A DNA stretch of 64,000 nucleotides, from contig CM054178.1 in NCBI GenBank assembly GCA_028829895.1, positions 21,918,006 to 21,982,005 of the forward strand, given 5' to 3'. This DNA comes from Sinotaia quadrata. Lineage: Eukaryota > Mollusca > Gastropoda > Architaenioglossa > Viviparidae. The notes under the pieces are model-generated. The model worked only from the letters and a program-made list of their open reading frames with translations. It had not been told where the DNA came from and did no database searches. The translations under genes and the position numbers were made by a program. Positions 23,701-35,700 of this stretch are shown here, piece after piece; the stretch's first letter is position 1; each line of letters opens with the position of its first letter.

Positions 23701-26700
23701 ATTCTCATTAAGTGATAAACTTCTCTCAATTTATAATTGATAAAAAATAAATTGATAAAATTGACTCCTCTATTTTGTATGTTGGTAAAACAAAACTTTA
23801 TTTATATAAAATTAAAAAACATTTTTTTATATATATATATATAAACAATGAGATAATTATGTAGTTTACATTAATTTTCTCCCCTGAACCAACATGAGAA
23901 TTAATGTATCTGGTCAAAAGTAACTAGGACAACAGAAACTAGATAGGTTATAGAATACTCGTGATTGTCTCCCTTATAAATAACAGAAATGCTTTTATGG
24001 CTTGGATTTGGATATAGGACTAAGTCAACATAACGGTGTTAGTGAACACTTGTGAGGTCCTTTAAAAAAAACAACTAATGAAGATTTAAAGTAGTTTTCA
24101 CAAATGTGTATTAAGAGTGTTTATGCTCACAATACTTTCAACCTTTATCCATGATATTTGAGTCTTACTGTACAGCATGTTTACTTTTGGCTTATTAGTT
24201 TTAAAGTGCATTTTGCTTTGCTTGACTTTTCAACATTTAATTATTTTTTTGTTAATCAACTTAAAATAAGAAAAGTAAACCTCTTACTTCACTTGAAAAG
24301 TAACCAAGCAAAAAGGTCTTCCAGTCTTCATGGCTGATTGACTTGAATTTAAAGTGTTCAATGTAAGCCCGCAGGAACGCTTCAAAGACACCTATCAATA
24401 AAGAGAAGGGGGAAAAAGTACATATAGGATAAATGAGAGTATTCACTAATTTTTTGATGTAACCTATGTCTAACTTAATATTCCTGATCAATTTTTTTTT
24501 TTACATAATACATGAGGAAGTAGTTCTGTCTCTATATTAAATTATCTGTTCAATCTACCAACTATCTATTCCTGTCTCCTAATTATGATTTAATGCCACT
24601 GTCAGCAAGCCATTTACCTGTCTAACAAATATGCTGGTGTGCAACTAATCACATCAATTTGTGGCTTGTTTATGCCTAATCTGCAAGTGTGCGAGGAGTG
24701 AGTGCGGCACAAAAACCTAAAATCTATAGCCATATTCACCCAATTTATAGCATCATGCAAGTATTCAAATTTAATATATGTACATACACATGAATACATG
24801 CATGCACACACATTTACACACACAAACACACACAGAGGTTTACATTACTACACTCTTCTTATACCTACACCCAGTAAAAAAGAGTTACTGTGCTTGATTT
24901 CATACTATTGTCTCCATTAGTAACACTATGAAGGCCTTATTACTGTGCTAGATTTCATTCTATTTATTGTCTCCATGAGTAATACTGCACACTTTGGCAA
25001 TTAAGACCTAATTATTTTGCTAGATTTCATACTACTGTATTGTCTCCATTCATATATATAGCTTTCCAGCTCTGTCAGTATATAACGCATTCCTTTGAGC
25101 ATATGGGATTTTTTTTTCCCACAAAGTTATTTACCCTAGAGCACATGAAACATTTTGGGAGTGACACTAAAGCATCCTTGACCTTCAAGCATTTGGACGT
25201 TTTTCTTTTCAAATGTCCAGCTTTATGTTGCATTGTTGCTCCAAAGTTACTCATTAAAAAAAAAAAAGTCGGTCAAGGTCATTTGCTCAAATATAATCAA
25301 ATATGTGGGAGGTATTTTTTAACCACATGGCCAGTTTTATGTTGGGAAGGAAGGAAGTTTACCCATTCATGGAAGAGACAACATCAAGCGCTCATAAAAA
25401 AACAACAACCGATGGTCAAGGTCAAAGGCTAAATGATGCCCAAATTTTCATTCGCAAGTCGTCCAATAAACAAATTCATTTATGTTCCTAGCAATGCATT
25501 CATTTTAATATTACACCCGTCATGTGATATGAGGGCAATCATTCATGTTTCTTATATTACACCCATCATGTGATATGAGGGCAAACATTCATGTTTCTTA
25601 TATTACACCCATCATGTGATATGAGGGCAATCATTCATGTTTCTTATATTACATCCATCATGTGATATGAAGGCAAACATTCATGTTTCTTATATTACAC
25701 CCATCGTGTGATATGAGGGCAATCATTCATGTTTCTGATATTACACCCATCATGTGATATGAGGGCAATCATTCATGTTTCTTATATTACACCCATCATG
25801 TGATATGAGGGCAATCATTCATGTTTCTTATATTACACCCATCGTGTGATATGAGGGCAATCATTCATGTTTCTTATATTACACCCATCATGTGATATGA
25901 GGGCAAACATTCATGTTTCTTGTATTACATGCTTTGGCAATGAAAGCCAATTCTTACTATTATCCATACTCAATAACTCAGCTTGGGAAAATAATGCCAC
26001 TAGAATGTTTGGCTGTTTCTACTATCAACACATCTGGCTGTATAATGAAATAACAAAAACCAGCATAAATATTTATTTAAAGAAAGATTAAGAAAGATTA
26101 AATTAAATATTGTACTGTCAACTTTATCTGATATCAATTGCATTGGTACCATTATTGCTCAGATATCAGATTTTAAATGTATATTTATAAAATAAAATTA
26201 AAATGTAAACTGGAAATAGAGAGTTATCTCTATCCAAAACTGGATAGAGAGTTATCTATTTCTTTTTAAAATGGTGGCATTTAATTTAAATATTAAAGCA
26301 TATTATTGTGATTACTATCAAATTTGCAAACTTTCATTTGCTTAAGTTTAGAAGTATGGCAATAAAATTCACAAAATTAGACCTACTCGGACCACCCAGA
26401 AGTTTCTCCAGGTAGAAAAGAAGTGCAAAACCTTTCTCATAAGGAACAATAGAAAAGACATCATCGGGGTCTTGACCTTGCATGTTTGGAATCAACAAAG
26501 TATGAGGTGCCTTATTTTCTCGTAAGAGTCTGTTTACCTAATAACAAATGAGAAAAAAGTTACATATTCAGAGTTATGGTAGATAACAACAAATTCAGGC
26601 AGTCAATAAGGCAAAACAAAAAGCATAAATGACTTCCACTACCAAACAATGGAAAATTTTAGATTTATTGAGAGCCAAGAGTGTTGTCATTCATCAAAAC

Positions 26701-29700
26701 ATTTCCATACTAATTATCAATATCATTTTGACTATCCATGATTTTCACTTTTCATATTGATGTCAGAATGTAACCTATACATAAAAGGTGGCTCCCATAC
26801 AATCTACTTAAATTATACTTATCATTAACAGAGAATATTTTAATTCCACCAACTCCACCCTGCTAGAGCCCCAGATATGGTCTGTAGACTAGTAGTAGTA
26901 ATGACTATTTTGACTCCTTGCTGTGCCTTCAACTTTCCTCAGTCCAATCATTCTAACTTTATTGACTCATTGCTCAATTCAATTATTTAAGTATATATTC
27001 ACTCACATTAAATCAACTTAAATGTAGTGATTTAAAAATGAAAACTGAGCACAATCTTAAAATTGAGGTATAAAATTTGTAAAATAGCCTTAGACATGTT
27101 GGTCTCATTATCCAAGTTTAGCAATGTCACAGCAAAACAATGACTACTTCAAAAATGCAGAAAAAGTCTCATTTTTCTTCACTGTTTTAATGTCCAGTCC
27201 CAGCCTATGCAGTCTTTACTAACACTGAGGGACTGTTGATTGATTGCCTGCTCTGGATTTGTTTTGTTCACTTCACTGGTTGTAAATAATCAAAACATTC
27301 TCTGGTTAACCATCTAGCTCTATATTCAGTCTTTAAACTAAATAAGTTTAATGAATTTTTAAAATGAAAACCAAACCCACATTCTGTTCTCTTCTTGCTA
27401 TGAGTGAGTCAGTAGTGCTCATGTCTCTGCTTGTGAGCTTTCAAAATCAGTGACTGGAAAATGAAATAAGCTCATTTGCCATCACTAGCTTTAATGTGAG
27501 AGAGTGTTTCAAAATCAGTGATCAGAAAATGAAATAAGCTCATTTGCCATCACTAGCTTTAATGTGAGAGTGTTTCAAAATCAGTGATCAGAAAATGAAA
27601 TAAGCTCATTTGCCATCACTAGCTTTGATGTGAGAGAGTGTTTCAAAATCAGTGATCAGAAAATGAAATAAGCTCATTTGCCATCACAAGCTTTATGTGA
27701 GAAAGTATTTCAGTCCTTAAACTAAATAAGTTTAATGAATTTTTAAAATGAAAACCAAACCCACATTCTGTTCTCTTCTTGCTATGAGTGAGTCAGTAGT
27801 GCTCATGTCTCTGCTTGTGAGCTTTCAAAATCAGTGACTGGAAAATGAAGCTCATTTGCCATCACTAGCTTTAATGTGAGAGAGTGTTTCAAAATCAGTG
27901 ATTAGAAAATGAAATAAGCTCATTTGCCATCACTAGCTTTAATGTGAGAGAGTGTTTCAAAATCAGTGATCAGAAAATGAAATAAGCTCATTTGCCATCA
28001 CTAGCTTTGATGTGAGAGAGTGTTTCAAAATCAGTGATCGGAAAATGAAATAAGCTCATCTGCCATCACAAGTTTCGATGTGGGAGAGTGTTTCAAATAC
28101 GATGCTGTTTTAATTGTACTTATTTACCATGGATGTGTTTAGTAAAATAGTCAAATCAAACATACATTCTTAGCTAGGATATTTGACCCTACTCACCTAA
28201 ATGAAATACAAATTTACAATAAAACTGATTCCATGTTAAGTTTTAAAAAATGGCAACAACTTACAGTTTCTTTAAGCTCTTTCCAGCCATCTAAGGCCAT
28301 GAGGTTCCTCAAAGGCTCACCACCATGTAGTCGGGAGTCAATCATGCGTTCAACAAAAACTGTGTGCCCTTCATTAAGCCTGAAAGCATTGACAGTTATC
28401 AGAATAACTACAAAATGGACAGACTATGTTTAAGTCCAAGAAAAGAAAAACTGAGTGTCATTCACAAAAATAATAACTAGTACAAGGAGAATGTAATCCA
28501 TATTCTAGTTATTCTTTCTGTGGAGTAAAAAATAAGAACTGCACAAACAATAAAGCACATTGTATTGCTGCAATAGTATATTAAATAATATCATGGAGAC
28601 AGAGGCAATACAAATGAAAACTTCACTTGGTTCTACTAATGTCATCAGTCAGCTAATAAATTAATCTGAGAATCCACTAACTACGAATATGGAACAGTAT
28701 CTGTTGAAAGGACTTTCACTGAATTCTGATTATCCAGAGAAGTGATTTTAACTGCAAATGCTTATGTACCTTAAATAAATATTTCATAAACAAAACTGAC
28801 TTTTGATCACACCCAACTTTTCCATTTTCACATTCAGTTCTTTAACTGTTATGAAAATATACTCTTTACAAAATATATATGCTTTTAATAGCATAAATTG
28901 CATAAAATTTTAAATGATGGGAAACAAATATTCAAGAAAAGCTTATTTTACATACAAAAATTCTTTTGCTTATAGGTGATGGTACTTCAGCTCAAAAAGA
29001 ACTTATGAAGACAAATAAAAACTTAAAGTAGTGATGTGAACAAACAGTCACCTGTCAAGGCTGTCTCACAGTGTATTAATACATTTACTTATAAAAATTC
29101 TTTTGCTTATATGTGATGGTCCTGTACTCCAATTCATAAAGAACTGGTAACAACAAATAAAAACCTAAAGTACTAAAGTGAAAAAAGTCACAGGGCTGTC
29201 TTGCAGTGTATTATATTTATTGAATATTAAAGATATAAAAATAATTATAGATATCTTCCATGATGAACTTTAAAAACATTTTAAACTCCATTTCTGGAGA
29301 TTATTAAAGTTTGTAAATGAATGGATCTATCTGCTCAACAGGACGATAGAACAAAAGTAATCATACAAAATAATAAGCCATTTTGACAGAATTATCTGCA
29401 CGTGACTCAATTATTCTTGTCCCTCATCCCCACCATTTAATTTGATCGACATCATATGTATGACCACAACAGAGAAAAGGTTAGCACTCTGCTCCAACTT
29501 CCACGCATACACACTGTATACCTCTAAATAAGCATACATACCAAAAATCACTCGGTGTAGAATTGGTCACCAAATTTCCAGTCCAGCTGTGTGAAATTTC
29601 ATGAGCGACTACATCAGCTAGTGACCTATCTCCAGCCTGCACAAGTAATGTACATTAAGAGTCCTTGCATTTCACACTAAAAACACATTGTAAAGTATAA

Positions 29701-32700
29701 AATCTGCCATATGTATCATAGCCACAAGTAAATGCTGAAAATTATGGACATCTTAACTCTGAATAGTATGTTATTTTTTAAAATCTAAAATCGGGCTGCA
29801 TAATTTTACAATTTTAAAATCTTGTTGAGTTTTAAAAGAATGAAAATCTTCCTTAAAGATAACACTGAAAAATGATACAAGAGAATTTTTAAATATGAAA
29901 TTCATTTTACTTAATATAACAGATTCATTCAAAGAAAATATAAAGTTCTCACAAATACAAGTCTTTTTTAATTACACATATGAAACACAGTAACAACTGC
30001 CAGCCAGGTACACTGCGGTAAATGTTTATTTCCCAAATACGAAAGATTTCTTGTTAAAACATTTTAAAGCTGCCAACTAGATTATCAGCCATTTTTTAGA
30101 TTTACACTTGTAAAAGAAATTAATAATTTAATTAATCACAACGTAAAAGATACATATTTCTTTAAATTAAAAGGTTGTTAATAAAGAGTTATCTCCCACT
30201 GTAATATGGTGCTACTGTCTAGAAATGTTTTCAAGTTAAATACTTCATAAAATAAATGAAATCAAAAGTTTAGTCTTTTCAGTAGTCATTGAAACTGCTC
30301 ACTATCCACTGATGTATCAAAGCAAATTTCAAAAGTATGCTCACCAAAATGGTGGGGGTAACAAAAGTGAGGCAAGGGTTTTCCATTCCACCAAATGGAA
30401 AAGATGGTGGCAAAACCAACAGATCATAATCACCCCAAACATACTTCCCAAGCAATTCTTCTGCTTTAAGTAACATCTGTTCTGTCTGGAAAAAAATGAT
30501 AAATTTTAAAATAATGAGGGGAAAAAATATGCTACAAAGTTAGAATCTCAGTTTAAAAAAAATAATAAAAGACTGACGAAATGTAAAACCAAATTTCTGA
30601 ATTTGTTATGACTATGAAAATTAGTGAATAAAATTATTACTACCAACATAATTTTAACTTAGTTTATCAGTTACATTTAATGCATTTTATTTTCAGGGTT
30701 CTCAGTAGTTTCAGAGTTATTCAGTTTTATTAGTACAATCTATCAAGGCACTAGAGGAAAAGTATATATTGCCAATATATAAAAGTTTTTTAAAATAAAT
30801 AACTTAAGAAAATTTTAAAACCCTTTCACATCATCAAACTCAGTAAAAACTAATTTTTAACTTAGGTTAGTGATGTAAACTCATATATTTAAGAACATAT
30901 CACAACCAAAGGTCAAATATAATAAGTAGGTCCACTGTTAAAGAAAATAATAAGACCAGCTGTCAAAAAATAAATAAACAATTGCCAAAGAAATAGCATT
31001 CCCTACTGTCAAAACAATATTAAGTCAAGCTGTTAAGGAAAATAAAAAGACCAAATGCTAAAGAACATATCAAGTTGTCTTTAAAAAAATAACAAGCCCA
31101 GCTGTTACAGAAAATAATAAGCCTTCTTGTAAAAACATAAATAAATAAGCCTATAAAGAACATATCAAATTGTCAAAGAAATAACAAGCCCCAAAATTAC
31201 AGAAAATAACAAATCATAGATGTAAAAAAAAATAAAATATCAAGTCAAGCTGTCAAAGAAAATAGCAAGTTTAACTGTTAAAGGCAACAATCAAGTGCAG
31301 CTCTGAAGAAAATAATGAGACCAACTATCAAAAAAAATATCAAATCATGCTGTCAAAGAGAATAGAGTCAAGCTATCAAAATGGAATAACAAATCATGCT
31401 GTCAAAGAAAATAACAACTCTTGTTGTCAAAGAAAACAGCAAGTCATGCTGTCAAAGAAAACAGCAAGTCCAACTGTTAACGATAATAACAAATAGTGCT
31501 GTCAAAAAAAATACCAAATTGAATTGTCAAAAATATAGCAAGTCATGCTGTCAAAGAAAATAGCAGTCCAAATGTTAAAGACAACATCAAGTCCAGCTCT
31601 GAAGAAAATCATTAAGCCCAAATGCCAAAGAAAATATTTAGTCATGCTGTCAAAGAAAATAAAAAGCCCAAATGTCAAAAACTTCTTCCTAATTTAAAAA
31701 GGTAGCACTACTAATCTTTGCACAAATCAAAATCTAAATAAAATTCAAATTCTAAGTAGGTATAAAAGTCATATTTAGACATAAAAATTACATTGCTATC
31801 AATGTGACAAATTAACCAGTTTCTAAAAGTGGAAATAATTATAAAAAATATTTTAAGGAATCACAAGTCTAGATAAAATAATTAAACCTCAAGATTTGTA
31901 TGTTATATTTTAATTTTTTTAAATATTATTATTTTAGAAGAAGGAAACACTGAGAACATAAATACTTTTATTCAACCATTTTAAAGAGCTTGCATCCAAT
32001 CAGATGACATATATTGCATTATAAACATAACCCCATTATAAAGTGCTTTCATCCAATCAGATGGTATGTATTGCAAAATTTAAAAATTAACCCCATTATA
32101 AAGTGCTTTCATCCAATCAGATGGTATGTATTGTATGTATTGCAATATAAACATAACCCCATTTTAAAATATTTTAACTCAACCAAATGACATATGGTAC
32201 AACAAAGCTATAACCGAATATAGCAATAACAAGAAAACAGATATTGAGTCTCATAGCTATCCAATGCCAGGTAAAGATACAGTAAATGAATATAGAACAA
32301 AAATTTATCAAATGAAAAAAATTAAGTAATAAAAATTAAATATATGTTAGGTAACAATAAGAAATAAAAGCAATAATAATGCATTCTACTGTATTCAATT
32401 ATGCCAGAGAACAAAATTATGCAATGAAAACACCAACCAACATTTTCCCCCAAATTTAGAGAAAATAAATCAATCAAGATCAATTTTAAAGAACCCATTG
32501 GTTACCAAATTTACTCTAAGATTTCAGTACTCTAATTAGTAATCAGATTCAGATTTTCTACAAAGAAATAAACTTTGTCCTTTGAAATTCATCATATATG
32601 CTTTTTACCATTTCCTGTTTGGGGGCAAATAAATAAAAGCGGGGCAAAACAAATTAATGGGTTAATCTGACTGTTCAACACTCCTGGAGAAGAAATGACT

Positions 32701-35700
32701 CTTTGTGACTGACTAAGGTAATTTACCTTCACTCAAGAAAGCTTACTCAAGTCTATTTCTACCTTCACTCAAGAAAGCTTGCTCAAGTCTATTTCTACCT
32801 TCACTCAAAAAAGCTTGCTCAAGTCTATTTCTACCTTCACTCAAGAAAGCTTACTCAAGTCTATTTCTACGTTCACTCAAAAAAGCTTGCTCAAGTCTAT
32901 TTCTACCTTCACTCAAGAAAGCTTACTCAAGTCTATTTCTACCTTCACTCAAGAAAGCTTACTCAAGTCTATTTCTACCTTCACTCAAGAAAGCTTACTC
33001 AAGTCTATTTCTACCTTCACTCAAGAAAGCTTGCTCAAGTCTATTTCTACCTTCACTCAAGAAAGCTTACTCAAGTCTATTTCTACCTTCACTCAAAAAA
33101 GCTTGCTCAAGTCTATTTCTACCTTCACTCAAAAAACTAACTTAAGTATATCACTATCCACTCAGGAAAACTTGCTAAAATTTATTATTATATCTTCACT
33201 CAAGAAAGCTTCCTGGTCTCTCTGTATCTTCACTCAAAAAGCTTGCTTAAGTCTATTCATATATTCATTCAAGAAGTATATTTATAAACATGTACGTTAT
33301 CATCCTATTCATATATAATAAAACCATAAAAGTCCTATTTTTATAACGCGAAAGCGGTGGAAGCGCCCCTTACACTCAATCAATCAAACCTATCTTTATC
33401 AATGCTACCCCAATTTACAACCATTTTGATTTCCAAGGTAAACTCATATTTGCAGGACTTGCAAGAGAGTTCTTTTATTAAGTGGCTATCTTCAATGCAA
33501 AACTATTTTAATACATGCCAAGTTATCCCGACTGATTCTGACCATTTTCTGAGAATGTCTATTATGTGATTTTATATTGAAACATTCCGCATCTTTATTA
33601 TTCTTCAATTGAATCATTTATTAGTAAATGTGTTTAGAGAACTTTTTAATTAATCCATTTGGTGTACATTTTAGTCTGTTTTAGTTGATTATATCTTTTA
33701 TGGTTCTACATTTCTGTCAAACAAATCTGAACATATTTGTCAGATTCCAATTTTGTTATATTATTTTCAAAAACTCTATTTGAAACTTGAAATGAAGTGT
33801 AAAATAAATACAGTAAACATAGCTCTTTCTGTCCTATGTCCAACTCACTCTGAGGGAAACTCATATGAGGTCTCTAGTGCTAGGCTGTTGAAGGTTACCC
33901 ATACATGATTATATCAAATTGACTAAAAAACTACAGCTTCAACAGCCAACAATGGCTATGGCTAGTGTACAATCTTTACTTAAATAGCCATGATATGATC
34001 AAAGTCTAGTTTTACTTAAATAGCCATGATTTGAACAAAGTCTAGTTTTACTTAAATAGCCATTATATGATCAAAGTCTAATTTTACTTAAATAGCCATG
34101 ATATGATCAGTCTAGTTTTACTTAAATAGCCATGATATGATCAAAGTTTAGTTTTACTTAAATAGCCATGATATGATCCAAGCACCTAGATAAGTCTAGT
34201 TTTACTTCAAGAGCCTTGGTATGCAAAAAAGTTGCAGACTTGTGTACAGACTTCAGATGCACAACAGTAAAAAGATCAATGTACAGACAATTCAACAGCA
34301 TTTGATGCACAAAAGTAAACAGACCAAAATACAGACTAAATTTTACAGCCATCAAATGCACAAGAGTAAAAAGACCTGCATACAAACTTAATTCAACAAC
34401 CATGAGATATCAACAAGTAAAAAGATCATCCAACAAATGCACAAAACTGGCAAAGATTACTGCAAAGCCTTCCTTTGATAGTCATGATATAAAAGCAGTT
34501 GACACCCACACAAAAGCCTTACTTCACCACACATTATCAACTAATGCAAGATTTCATGGCAAATCCAAATTATTCATGATTTTGGCAGTGAAGCCCAATT
34601 AAAATGGCACATCTATAAAAAGACAGAAATAGTTGTACTACAGTTGATAACTCTCTTATTGAACAAGGCACATTAACATTTGTGAGTCCTAAAGGTAGTA
34701 AGAAGCAGATACAAATCAAATGGGTGGCTAATCAGTATAGCTCAAGCTGAATGGCATTACAAAGTGAAAAGACAAATATACAGACTTACATGAGTAATTA
34801 AGACATGTTTTACTTAGTCTTGACACGAATTCCAACTGACAAAGATGTGTGCAGACTTACATGAGTAATTAAGACATGTTTTACTTAGTCTTGACACGAA
34901 TTCCAACTGACAAAGATGTGTGCAGACTTACATGAGTAATTAAGAGTAAAGACATGTTCTAGTCTTGAATGAATTCTAAGTGGCTAAGACAAGTGTACAG
35001 ATACCCTTCAATAGCCATGAATAATACAACAGAGACAAGTGTGTATATACAAGTATGCGCACAAATCTAACAAAAGTCAATAGCCAGGATATGTTGTTGA
35101 AGATGTTTAGTGTAACAAAGCTTTAAAAAAATATACAATCATTAGTGCCATCATGCAATGCAAACATTTTATAAATGCTAATGAAAGAAATTAAGTCTAT
35201 GATTTCAAATACTACTAAAAGTAAGTCTAGATCTCAGTAAAGTACCTGTGGTTATTATTAAAGTCCTACATGAAAGTGTACAAAACAATAAAAGCTATGG
35301 CTTTATTTGGTCTGCACAATTTACAGTTACTTTCAGAAGTGTACAACCAACAAACTCGACCACTGAAATATTCCACTTCTACTTGTCAATAGCTATCACT
35401 ACAGTGCTTGTGAAAATGTGTTCAGCATAACACAAAAATGGAATTAAAAAACTACACAATGATGATGATACAGACTGAGAAAGACAAGCAAGGAAAATAA
35501 CTGGCAGCCATGATTGTGCAACCATGTGGATTAAGTATATGAATAATAATATTTATAGTACACTATACAGGTGAATAAGTACATACTGTACATAAATGAT
35601 CTTAACAACTTTACCTGTGATTAAAATCTTTTCAAAAGACAGACAAACTGTCAACAGTCTTAATGTTAGTCAAGCTCCATAACTGTATGTTGCTGCAGCA

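Noticed and set aside
25507..25922. Regular 46-bp array that might look like CRISPR
   Set aside because: Units are contiguous with no unique spacers, and the window is plainly eukaryotic.
32779..33318. 179-residue open frame of [12 protein letters not shown] units
   Set aside because: It exists only because the 36-bp minisatellite is a multiple of three and lacks stops in that frame; it lies in an LTA4H intron with no other coding sign.
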